From the NCBI RefSeq assembly GCF_003610405.1, contig NZ_RAQC01000001.1:62001-126000 (forward strand): DNA of 64,000 nt. The letters are read 5' to 3'. The notes beneath the pieces were generated by a model that saw only the letters and a list, made by a program, of their open reading frames with translations, was not told the origin of the DNA and made no database searches. Shown here in pieces: positions 17,491-25,364 of this stretch. A program made the position numbers and the translations under genes. The stretch comes from Microbacterium sp. AG238. GTDB taxonomy: Bacteria; Actinomycetota; Actinomycetes; Actinomycetales; Microbacteriaceae. Position 1 is the first letter of the stretch; each line of letters starts with the position of its first letter.

Positions 17491-19083
17491 TCAGTGCGTG
17501 TCTTCGGCCTCGACCTCGGAGCGGTCGCCCGACCACAGGGTGTGGAAGGTGCCGTCCTTGTCGATGCGCTTGTAGGTGTGCGCACCGAAGAAGTCGCGCT
17601 GGCCCTGGATGAGAGCGGCCGGCAGGCGCTCCGCACGCAGGCCGTCGTAGTACGACAGCGACGAGCTGAAGGCGGGGGCCGGGATGCCGGCGCCGGCCGC
17701 GGCCTGCACGACGTGGCGCCAGGCCTCCTGGGCGCGGCCGAGGGCCTCGACGAAGTAGGGCGCGGTCAGCAGGACGGGGAGCTCGTCACCGGTCGCGTAT
17801 GCGTCGGCGATGCGGTTGAGGAACTGCGCGCGGATGATGCAGCCGCCGCGCCAGATCTTCGACACGGCGCCGAGGTCGATGTTCCAGCCGTACTGGCCCG
17901 CTCCAGCCCGGATCTCGTCGAAGCCCTGCGAGTACGCGACGATCTTCGAGGCGTAGAGCGCCAGGCGCACCTGCTCGATGAAGGCGTCCGCGTCGTCGAC
18001 CGTGAAGGAGGCGTCGTCGGGGCCGGGCAGCGAGCCCGAGACGTCGCGCTGCTCACGGTGGCTCGACAGCGACCGCGCGAAGACGGCCTCCGCGATTCCC
18101 GAGACGGGAACGCCCAGATCGAGCGCGGTCTGCACGGTCCACGCTCCGGTGCCCTTGGCGCCCGCCTGGTCGACGATCACGTCGACGAGCGGCCGACCCG
18201 TCGCGGCATCCGTCTGACGCAGCACCTCGGCGGTGATCTCGATGAGGTACGACTCGAGCTCGCCGCGGTTCCACTCGGCGAAGATGTCGGCGATCTCGGC
18301 GGGCGACTTGCCCGTGCCTCGGCGGACGAGATCGTAGGCCTCGGCGATGAGCTGCATGTCGGCGTACTCGATGCCGTTGTGCACCATCTTCACGAAGTGG
18401 CCCGCGCCGTCGTGGCCGACGTGCGTCACGCAGGGCTCGCCCTCGGCGACGGCGGCGATCGACTTCAGGATCGGGCCGAGGGTCACCCACGACTCGTCGG
18501 GGCCGCCGGGCATGAGAGAGGGACCGAGCAGAGCGCCCTCCTCGCCGCCGGAGACGCCCATGCCGACGAAGTTGAAGCCGGCCTCGCGGACGGCCTTCTC
18601 GCGACGGATGGTGTCGGTGAACAGCGAGTTGCCGCCGTCGACGATGATGTCGCCCGGCTCGAACACCCGCATGAGCTCGTCGATCACGGCGTCGGTGGGC
18701 CGACCGGCCTTGACCATGATGATCGCGGTGCGGGGCTTCTGCAGGTTCGCTGCGAACTCCTCGTACGAGAACGCGGGGATGAAGCCCGCCTCGGGGTGGG
18801 TCTCGACGAGCTCGTCGGTCTTCGAGCGCGACCGGTTGAACACGGCGACCGTGTTGCCTTCGCGGCTCGCGAGGTTGCGGGCGAGGTTCGAGCCCATGAC
18901 CGCCAGCCCGACGACACCGATGTTCGCGGAGCCGGAGCCCGCCTCGGCGGGAGCGCTGCTCTCGTCGGGGGTCGGTCGGTCGACTTCCTCGGGACGCGGG
19001 GCGCCCTCGTGGACCGTGGCCGCTTCGTGCGGCGCCTGATCCTGATCGGTCGAGGGTCCTGTCGGTGAGGGGGTCGACGCCAT
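17491..19083 (-). CDS. gnd: 6-phosphogluconate dehydrogenase, decarboxylating, with N-terminal extension
   Basis: 530 aa against about 470-485 for the family. Oxidises 6-phosphogluconate to ribulose 5-phosphate with NADP+. The Rossmann motif GLAVMGSNLARNLA starts at about residue 59; later come GVSGGEEGA, KMVHNGIEYADMQLIAEAY and VDQAGAKGTGAWT, all expected of the enzyme. The first ~53 residues are Pro/Ser/Glu/Asp-rich and look disordered. They are probably real, because GGAG stands upstream of the ATG at 19083 and no other in-frame start precedes the domain. Downstream of eda on the same strand, at the edge of the gluconate island. Confidence 0.93.
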   Translation of the reverse strand: MASTPSPTGPSTDQDQAPHEAATVHEGAPRPEEVDRPTPDESSAPAEAGSGSANIGVVGLAVMGSNLARNLASREGNTVAVFNRSRSKTDELVETHPEAGFIPAFSYEEFAANLQKPRTAIIMVKAGRPTDAVIDELMRVFEPGDIIVDGGNSLFTDTIRREKAVREAGFNFVGMGVSGGEEGALLGPSLMPGGPDESWVTLGPILKSIAAVAEGEPCVTHVGHDGAGHFVKMVHNGIEYADMQLIAEAYDLVRRGTGKSPAEIADIFAEWNRGELESYLIEITAEVLRQTDAATGRPLVDVIVDQAGAKGTGAWTVQTALDLGVPVSGIAEAVFARSLSSHREQRDVSGSLPGPDDASFTVDDADAFIEQVRLALYASKIVAYSQGFDEIRAGAGQYGWNIDLGAVSKIWRGGCIIRAQFLNRIADAYATGDELPVLLTAPYFVEALGRAQEAWRHVVQAAAGAGIPAPAFSSSLSYYDGLRAERLPAALIQGQRDFFGAHTYKRIDKDGTFHTLWSGDRSEVEAEDTH

Positions 19084-19150
19084 GCGTAGCTCCAGGTTCG
19101 CGTGCGGGTGGAATGGCCAGACTGCGAGAGAGCCCGGCTCTCTCGCCACT

Positions 19151-19813
19151 TTATCCGTTCGGCAGGCCGGCCGGAGCGGCTTGCGAGAAGGCCGCGACAC
19201 GTGTGACGGCGTCGGATGTCGCTCGGATGATGGTGGCGGCATCGCGAGCTTCGACGGCCGACCGCGGCAGCATCCACGAGCCGCCGACGGCGGTGACCTG
19301 CGGGTGCGCGAGGTAGGCGTCGAGGTTCGTCGCGTCGATTCCGCCGGTCGGCACGAATCGCAGATCTCCGAAGGGGCCTGCGAGCGCGCGGAGTGCGGGC
19401 AGACCGCCCGATGTCTCGGCGGGGAAGAACTTCACGGTGCTGATGCCGGCGGCGAGCGCCGCCATGATCTCGCTCGCGCTCACGGCCCCCGGAACGAGCG
19501 GCACCCCGAGCGCGGCGGCTCGGTCGGCGACGGCCGGGTGGAACCCGGGCGAGACGAGGAAGCGGGCTCCCGCGGCGACCGCCACGTCGACCTGCGCGGG
19601 CGAGACGATCGTGCCCGCTCCGACGATCATGTCGCCCCGTTCGGCGATGGCCTCGATGGCCGCCGGCGCTGCGGGGGTGCGGAAGGTGATCTCGGCCACG
19701 GGCAGTCCGCCCTCGGCGAGGGCATCGGCGATGAAGACGCCCTGGTCGACGGAATCGGCGACGACGACCGGAACGAGGCGGTGGCGGGCGATCTGATCGA
19801 GAACAGCGACCAT
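19151..19813 (-). CDS. eda: Bifunctional 2-keto-4-hydroxyglutarate / KDPG aldolase
   Basis: 220 aa, a class I aldolase barrel. Schiff-base Lys128 in STVKFFPAE; Glu41 and Arg45 in AEITFRT; GAGTI at 66-70. It cleaves KDPG to pyruvate and glyceraldehyde 3-phosphate, or related keto-deoxy sugar acids. No 6-phosphogluconate dehydratase (edd) is in the window, so it may serve a dehydratase encoded elsewhere or another sugar acid. The ATG at 19813 has a good GAGGAG site; the long upstream frame is antisense to the kinase. Transcribed ahead of gnd (67-bp gap), divergent from the kinase across a shared operator. Confidence 0.9.
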   Translation of the reverse strand: MVAVLDQIARHRLVPVVVADSVDQGVFIADALAEGGLPVAEITFRTPAAPAAIEAIAERGDMIVGAGTIVSPAQVDVAVAAGARFLVSPGFHPAVADRAAALGVPLVPGAVSASEIMAALAAGISTVKFFPAETSGGLPALRALAGPFGDLRFVPTGGIDATNLDAYLAHPQVTAVGGSWMLPRSAVEARDAATIIRATSDAVTRVAAFSQAAPAGLPNG

Positions 19814-19846
19814 GATGTTTCTCCTCGGGGTGTCCATCGTCGGCCG

Positions 19847-19861
19847 AATGATCATATCATT
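19847..19861. promoter_or_regulatory. FadR/GntR-type operator between eda and the sugar kinase
   Basis: Palindrome AATGAT-CAT-ATCATT in the divergent intergenic region. The same core (AATGATCRTATC) recurs twice upstream of the regulator and gntP at 22998-23034, which ties both gene blocks to the regulator at 22292-22987. Confidence 0.6.
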
Positions 19862-19909
19862 GGGACTCGGCGACGCTGCCGCCCGCCGGACACCCGAAGA
19901 TGGGCCCCT

Positions 19910-21352
19910 ATGAAGATCCTCGCTCTCGAAGCCAGCACCACCTCGGCGAAGACCATGCTCTTCGACACGGACACCGGTGCCGTCGCCGTCCGCAGTCGCC
20001 GGTTCGAAGTCGACGGACCCGATTCCGCGGTCCGCGACGGGGACGCGATCTACATCCAGCTCATGGCCCTCGGCCGCGAAGCCGCGGCGGGGCAACGGAT
20101 CGACCTCATCGTGCTCAGCGGCACGTGGCACGGCCTGACGCTGCGCTCCGGCGACCTCTCCGCAGTCACGCCGGTGATGGAGTGGCCGTACACCGGAGCG
20201 CAGGATCTCAGCGCCGCCCTGCGTGCCGACGACGATTTCACGTGGTGGTTCTACGAGCGCACCGGCTGCATGGTGAACGCGATCTACCCCGTGTTCAAGC
20301 TCCAGCACCTGCGGGCGCAGGGACTCGACATCGACGGCCTCCTCGCCCTCGACCAGGCCAGCCTCATCTTCGCCCGGATGACGGGTGAGATCTGGACGAA
20401 CGACTCGCTGGCCTCCGGCAGCGGCCTGCTCTCGGCCACGGACGCGACGTGGGACCGCGAGGTCATCGACCGGTTCGACCTCGGCCGAGTGCGGCTGCCC
20501 GAGCTGCACTCGACGACCGCGACGGCCCCGCTGTCGACAGAGGCCGCGGTTCTCCTCGGGCTCGTCGCGGGCACCCCGGTGCTGACGCCCGGTCCGGACG
20601 GTGGCTTGAACCAGATCGGCGACCTCGCTACCGAGCCCGGCGAGATGACCTTCTCGATGGGGACGAGCGGTGCTCTCCGCGTCGCGTCGCGCCACCCGGC
20701 GTTCTCGCCCACCCTCAGCACCTGGTCGTACCGTTCGCCGCTCGGGGCCCTGAGCGGTGCCGCGACCTCAGGATGCGGCAACTGCGTCGACTGGGCGCGA
20801 GACCGACTCTTCGGGGCGTCGACGGATTACCTCGACATCGAGCCGTCGCTCTCGACCGACCGCGTCGACCTCCCCGTCTTCCTGCCCTTCCTGTTCGGCG
20901 AGCGGAGCCCGGGCTGGCAGGATCAGCGCAGGGGCGGATTCGTCGATCTCGCGCCGGCGCACTCGCGCGTGGACATGTACCAGTCGGTGCTCGAGGGCAT
21001 CGTCTACTCGCTCTACCACTGCTACAAGGAGCTCACGGCGCTCGGTGGCACGCCGCGCCGGATCATCCTCTCCGGGGGAGTCCTGTCGTCGCCGTTCTGG
21101 ACGCAGCTGACCGCCGATGTCTTCGGGGTCGAGATGGAGGTGTCGGCGCAGCAGCACACCTCGATCGTCGGGGCGGTGCGCATGGGGATGCTGGCGAGCG
21201 GCCTCGACCTGCGGCATCCCGCCTTCGACGACGTCGAGGTCCGCACGATCACTCCCCGCGAGCAGCACCGCGATCGCTACGACGAGGGGTTCGCCCGCTA
21301 TCTCGATCAGTACCAGCGCACCGTGCCCGGCTCGCAGGGGGCGGCACGATGA
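19910..21352 (+). CDS. FGGY-family carbohydrate kinase, probable gluconokinase
   Basis: 480 aa, actin-like ATPase fold. The N-terminal phosphate-binding strand reads ILALEASTTSAKTMLFD; the second-domain phosphate loop FSMGTSGALRV; the adenosine region ILSGGVLSSPFWTQLTADVFG. The FGGY family covers gluconate, xylulose, glycerol and other polyol kinases. Gluconate is preferred here because of gntP, gnd and the ketogluconate reductase nearby. No clear ribosome-binding site precedes the ATG. Its stop overlaps the start of the next gene (ATGA). Confidence 0.85.
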   Translation: MKILALEASTTSAKTMLFDTDTGAVAVRSRRFEVDGPDSAVRDGDAIYIQLMALGREAAAGQRIDLIVLSGTWHGLTLRSGDLSAVTPVMEWPYTGAQDLSAALRADDDFTWWFYERTGCMVNAIYPVFKLQHLRAQGLDIDGLLALDQASLIFARMTGEIWTNDSLASGSGLLSATDATWDREVIDRFDLGRVRLPELHSTTATAPLSTEAAVLLGLVAGTPVLTPGPDGGLNQIGDLATEPGEMTFSMGTSGALRVASRHPAFSPTLSTWSYRSPLGALSGAATSGCGNCVDWARDRLFGASTDYLDIEPSLSTDRVDLPVFLPFLFGERSPGWQDQRRGGFVDLAPAHSRVDMYQSVLEGIVYSLYHCYKELTALGGTPRRIILSGGVLSSPFWTQLTADVFGVEMEVSAQQHTSIVGAVRMGMLASGLDLRHPAFDDVEVRTITPREQHRDRYDEGFARYLDQYQRTVPGSQGAAR

Positions 21353-22317
21353 AGGTGCTGGTGACGCCGACCTCGCTGTGCCGTGACCCGCACGGCGCAT
21401 CGCTGGGCCGTCTCCGTGAGGTGGTCGACGAGGTGATCCTCAACCCGCACGGGCGGCCGCTGACTCCGGCCGAGCTCGTGCCGCTCGTCGCCGACGTCGA
21501 CGGCATCATCGCCGGGCTCGACGACTACGACGAGACCGTCTTCGCGGCCGCGCCCCGCTTGCGCGTGCTCGCCCGCTACGGCGTCGGGGTGGACCGGGTC
21601 GACTTGGACGCCGCGGCCTCGCGAGGTGTCGTCGTGACGCGGACCCCGGGTGCGAACGCGATCGCGGTCGCCGAGCTCGCGGTCGGTCTCATCCTGGCCG
21701 CCGCGCGGCGCATCTCGAGACTCGACGAAGCCGTGCGCGCGGGGGAGTGGCCGCGCCTCGAAGGCAAGGAGCTCACGGGCGCGACCGCCGGGGTCGTCGG
21801 TTTCGGCGCGATCGGCCGGCTCGTCGCCGAACGCGCCCGGGCCCTCGGGATGAGGGTGATCGTGTTCGACCCGATGCTTCCCGATGAGGCGTTCGCGCAG
21901 GCCGGGGTCGAGCGGGTCGACATCGACGAGCTGTGCAGGCGCAGCGACGTGGTCAGCCTCCATGTGCCGCTGCTGCCCGAGACCCGGCATCTGCTCGACG
22001 AGCGGAGGCTGGCGCTGCTGCCCGCCGGCGCGATCGTCGTCAACACCGCTCGGGGCGGACTTCTCGACGAGACTGCGGCACGCCGCGCGCTCGACGACGG
22101 TCGTCTCCACGGCGTCGCGATCGACGTCTACGAGACGGAGCCGCCCTCCAGCTCGCCACTCGTGGGGCACCCGGGCGTGGTGGCGACGCCGCACGCGGGA
22201 GGACACACGAGCGGTGCGGTGCAACGGATGACGGATCAGTCGATCGATGCGCTTCTGACGGCGCTTCGCGGCGGTCGGCCCGACGGGCTGGTCACACCAG
22301 CGCCCGCACCTCGCTGA
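21349..22317 (+). CDS. D-isomer-specific 2-hydroxyacid dehydrogenase (phosphoglycerate dehydrogenase-like)
   Basis: 322 aa. NAD-binding GFGAIG at 151-156, and the catalytic triad regions with Arg in NTARGGLLDE, Glu in YETEPP and His in TPHAGGHT. Lacks the regulatory ACT domain of serine-pathway SerA, so a catabolic role is more likely, for example reduction or oxidation of a 2-keto or 2-hydroxy sugar acid in the gluconate island. Translationally coupled to the kinase (4-nt overlap). Its 3' end overlaps the end of the convergent regulator gene by 26 nt. Confidence 0.85.
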   Translation: MKVLVTPTSLCRDPHGASLGRLREVVDEVILNPHGRPLTPAELVPLVADVDGIIAGLDDYDETVFAAAPRLRVLARYGVGVDRVDLDAAASRGVVVTRTPGANAIAVAELAVGLILAAARRISRLDEAVRAGEWPRLEGKELTGATAGVVGFGAIGRLVAERARALGMRVIVFDPMLPDEAFAQAGVERVDIDELCRRSDVVSLHVPLLPETRHLLDERRLALLPAGAIVVNTARGGLLDETAARRALDDGRLHGVAIDVYETEPPSSSPLVGHPGVVATPHAGGHTSGAVQRMTDQSIDALLTALRGGRPDGLVTPAPAPR

Positions 22318-22987
22318 GGACGGCGTCGACGTAGCCGCGGGTGTGGCGTTCCGCGCCGTCGGCGTCGCCGCGCGCGATCGCCGCGGCTGTCTGCACGTGG
22401 TTGTTGAGAGCCTCTTCGTACGGGACGGCAGGAGTGAGTCCCACGTCTGATCGCCCCGCGATCACCGCGGCGATCGCCGCCTTGTTCGCGGCGAGCATGA
22501 GGTTGCCGCTCATGTCGAGGATGAGGTCGTGGAACTGGATGTCGACCTCGAGGTACTCGGGCGATGCGCCCTCGCCGCTCCGACCCAGCTCCTCCAGCCG
22601 CGCAGCGAGGCGCAGGAGTTCGGACCGCTGCACGTCGGTGCCGCGCTGGGCGGCCAGTCGTGCGGCGATCGGCTCGACCGCGGAGCGCAGCTCGTTGACC
22701 ACGACGATCTGGTGATCGCGTCGGGGCGAGGCGAGCTGCCAGCCGATGAGGCGGGTGTCGAGCGCGCTCCATTCGTTCGTCGGCGTCACGGTGAGACCGA
22801 CCCGGCGGCGCGAGGAGAGCATTCCCATCGCTTCGAGCACGCGAACCGCTTCGCGGATGACCGTGCGAGAGACACCGAACTCGGCCTCGAGGTCGGCCAG
22901 GGTGCACACCGATCCGGGCGCGAGCTCGCCCGATGCGATGCGGAGGCCGAGCGCGTCGAGCACGGACCCGTGGGATGCCTGCGCCAT
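22292..22987 (-). CDS. FadR-subfamily GntR transcriptional regulator
   Basis: 231 aa. N-terminal winged helix with EFGVSRTVIREAVRVLEAMGM, C-terminal all-helical FCD domain with a D-x3-H metal-ligand pattern (DIQFHDLIL) and later His residues (NNHVQ, ERHTRG). Such domains bind small acids with a metal ion. It sits between the kinase/dehydrogenase pair and gntP, with two operator copies just upstream of its own start, so it most likely represses itself, gntP-idnO-idnD and the eda/kinase promoters until gluconate or a derivative binds. Confidence 0.9.
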   Translation of the reverse strand: MAQASHGSVLDALGLRIASGELAPGSVCTLADLEAEFGVSRTVIREAVRVLEAMGMLSSRRRVGLTVTPTNEWSALDTRLIGWQLASPRRDHQIVVVNELRSAVEPIAARLAAQRGTDVQRSELLRLAARLEELGRSGEGASPEYLEVDIQFHDLILDMSGNLMLAANKAAIAAVIAGRSDVGLTPAVPYEEALNNHVQTAAAIARGDADGAERHTRGYVDAVLSEVRALV

Positions 22988-22997
22988 GACGCCTCCG

Positions 22998-23012
22998 AAA
23001 AATACGATCAGT
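22998..23012. promoter_or_regulatory. Operator copy 1 for the FadR-type regulator
   Basis: Minus strand ACTGATCGTATTTTT, 11 bp before the regulator ATG. Shares TGATCGTAT with the copy at 23020-23034; the two starts are 22 bp apart, two helical turns. Confidence 0.55.
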
Positions 23013-23019
23013 GGTTGTA

Positions 23020-23034
23020 AAAGATACGATCATT
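23020..23034. promoter_or_regulatory. Operator copy 2 for the FadR-type regulator
   Basis: Minus strand AATGATCGTATCTTT, which matches 13 of 15 positions of the site at 19847-19861 (AATGATCATATCATT). Confidence 0.6.
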
Positions 23035-23150
23035 GTGCGAGGATCGCTCTGCTCCGCTGCCGTGGCACGGGGCAGCTCGAATACTAACGCGGGACGATCC
23101 GCGGGGTTCAGCCCCGGGGCGTCCGCTTCCCGACATCAACGGAGATACCG

Positions 23151-24539
23151 ATGGAAGACTGGACCCAGACGCTGGGTGCCGGACCGCTGCTGCTCATCGC
23201 AGTCGGCGCGATCGCCCTGATCCTGTTCCTGATCATCGTCTGCAAGGTGCACGCCTTCCTGACGCTGATCATCGTCTCGCTGCTCACCGCGTTCGTCGCG
23301 CAGGTGCCGGTCTCGGCGATCGCGAAGACGCTCACCGACGGCTTCGGCGGGACACTCGCCGGGGTCGCCCTGCTCGTCGCCCTCGGCGCCATGCTCGGCC
23401 GGCTCATCGAGCACTCCGGCGGTGCGAAATCGCTCGCCGACAAGTTCGTCGAGGTCTTCGGTGAGAAGCGCGCTCCGTTCGCGCTCGGCATCGCCTCGCT
23501 CATCCTCGGCTTCCCGATGTTCTTCGACGCGGGGCTCGTCATGATGCTCCCGATCATCTTCGCGATCGCGCGTCGCGTCTCGAAGGCGAACGTCCTGCTG
23601 TTCGGCATCCCCGCCGCCGCGGCGTTCTCGGTCATGCACGTCTTCCTGCCGCCGCACCCCGGACCGGTCACCGCGACCGAGGCCTACGGTGCGAACCTCG
23701 GTCTCGTCCTGCTTCTCGGCCTCGTCATCGTCTTCCCCGTCTGGTACGTCTCGGGCTACCTCTGGGGCAAGTTCATCGCCGCTCGGATCCCGCTGCCCGT
23801 GCCCGCGCTGTTCGGAGAGAGGGACGACGATCAGCCCGCGAACCCGCCGCGTCCGCTCACCGTGATCCTGCTCCTGCTGCTTCCGATGCTCCTGATCTTC
23901 ATGAACACCGGACTGACCACGCTCGCGACCGAGGGCATCGTCTCGACCGACGACCTCTGGGTCCAGGTCCTGGTGCTCCTCGGCAACTCCTTCGTGGCTC
24001 TGCTCATCACGGTGATCGTGGCCACCTTCGTCCTGGGCACGCGTCGCGGCGAGAACGGCACCGCGCTCGAGAAGGTCGTCGACTCGGCCCTCGGCCCCGT
24101 CGCCTCGGTCATCCTCATCACGGGTGCCGGCGGAATGTTCGGCGGAGTCCTTCGTGCCTCCGGAATCGGTGACGCGCTCGCCGACACGCTGTCCGACCTG
24201 GGCCTGCCGATCATCGTCGCGGCCTACGTCATCGCGGTCATCATCCGTCTCGCGCAGGGCTCCGCCACCGTCGCGCTCGTCACTGCCGCGGGCCTCGCCG
24301 CGCCGGCTGTCGTCGCAGGCGACTTCAACCCGCTCCAGGTGGCCGCGATCGTGCTGGCCACCGCGGCCGGCTCGGTGTTCGCCGGGCACGTCAACGACTC
24401 GGGCTTCTGGCTCGTCGGTCGCCTCATGGGCATGGACGTGAAGACCACCCTGAAGACGTGGACCGTGCAGCAGGCCATCGAATCCGTGACCGCGTTCGTC
24501 CTGGTGCTCGGTCTGTTCGGGCTCGCGTCGCTCATCTGA
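23151..24539 (+). CDS. gntP: Gluconate:H+ symporter, GntP family
   Basis: 462 aa, about 12-14 hydrophobic segments. Family marks include LGAMLGRLIEHSGGAKSLA, LGFPMFFDAGLVMMLPI and HVFLPPHPGPVTATE, and the C-terminal half has GTRRGENGTALEKVVDSALGPVASVILITGAGG. Imports gluconate and related sugar acids such as idonate. SD GGAGAT lies 4 nt before the ATG. First gene of a gntP-SDR-idnD transcript, divergent from the regulator with its operators in between. Confidence 0.93.
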   Translation: MEDWTQTLGAGPLLLIAVGAIALILFLIIVCKVHAFLTLIIVSLLTAFVAQVPVSAIAKTLTDGFGGTLAGVALLVALGAMLGRLIEHSGGAKSLADKFVEVFGEKRAPFALGIASLILGFPMFFDAGLVMMLPIIFAIARRVSKANVLLFGIPAAAAFSVMHVFLPPHPGPVTATEAYGANLGLVLLLGLVIVFPVWYVSGYLWGKFIAARIPLPVPALFGERDDDQPANPPRPLTVILLLLLPMLLIFMNTGLTTLATEGIVSTDDLWVQVLVLLGNSFVALLITVIVATFVLGTRRGENGTALEKVVDSALGPVASVILITGAGGMFGGVLRASGIGDALADTLSDLGLPIIVAAYVIAVIIRLAQGSATVALVTAAGLAAPAVVAGDFNPLQVAAIVLATAAGSVFAGHVNDSGFWLVGRLMGMDVKTTLKTWTVQQAIESVTAFVLVLGLFGLASLI

Positions 24540-24582
24540 CTTCGCCGACGACTGCTTCCCTTCCGGACGACAAGGAGTTCCG

Positions 24583-25350
24583 ATGTCCTCTCTGTTCGAT
24601 GTGACCGGGCGCGTCGCCCTCGTGACGGGCTCGTCGCGAGGGCTGGGGCGTTCCCTCGCGCTCGCCCTGGCCCGTGAAGGCGCCCGAGTCGTCGTGCACG
24701 GGCGTGACGCCGAGGCGGTCGAGCGCACGCGGCGCGAAGCCGCCGAGGCGGGATCGCCCGCACCGGTGTCAGCGGTCTTCGATGTCACGGATGCCGCGGC
24801 CGTCGAGGCGGGCGTCGCGGCGATCGTCGCCGAGGTCGGGGTGCCCGACATCCTCGTGAACAACGCCGGGATCCAGCGGCGCGCTCCGTTCGCGGAGTTC
24901 GCCGTGTCCGACTGGGACGAGATCGTCGCCGCCAACCTCAGCGGCGTGTTCTACGTCGCGCGTTTCGTGGCGCCGGGGATGGTCGAGCGCGGGTCGGGCA
25001 AGATCGTCAACATCGCCTCGGTGCAGTCGGCGCTGGCGCGACAGACGATCGCACCGTACTCCGCGACCAAGGGGGCGGTCGCGCAGCTCACGAAGGGGAT
25101 GGCGGCCGACCTCGCCCGTCACAACGTGCAGGTCAACGCGCTGTCGCCCGGCTACTTCGCGACCGAGATGAATCGCGCGCTCGTCGACGACGCCGACTTC
25201 AGCGCGTGGCTCACGCAGCGCACGCCGGCACAGCGCTGGGGCGACTTCAGGGAGCTCGACGGAGCCCTGCTCTTCCTCTGCTCGAACGCTTCGAGCTTCG
25301 TGTCGGGACAGAACATCTTCGTCGACGGCGGCATGACCGCCGTCGTCTGA
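24583..25350 (+). CDS. idnO: SDR oxidoreductase, probable gluconate 5-dehydrogenase
   Basis: 255 aa, a classical short-chain dehydrogenase. Cofactor loop TGSSRGLG (15-22), NNAG, catalytic Ser in NIASVQSA and YSATK, and the C-terminal FVSGQNIFVDGGMTAVV. Closest in pattern to IdnO/Gno, which reduces 5-keto-D-gluconate to D-gluconate; the position between gntP and an idnD-like gene supports this. Other SDRs of similar length (for example keto-deoxygluconate dehydrogenase) cannot be excluded. SD AAGGAG precedes the ATG. Confidence 0.8.
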   Translation: MSSLFDVTGRVALVTGSSRGLGRSLALALAREGARVVVHGRDAEAVERTRREAAEAGSPAPVSAVFDVTDAAAVEAGVAAIVAEVGVPDILVNNAGIQRRAPFAEFAVSDWDEIVAANLSGVFYVARFVAPGMVERGSGKIVNIASVQSALARQTIAPYSATKGAVAQLTKGMAADLARHNVQVNALSPGYFATEMNRALVDDADFSAWLTQRTPAQRWGDFRELDGALLFLCSNASSFVSGQNIFVDGGMTAVV

Positions 25351-25364
25351 CCGGAAGGACCACC

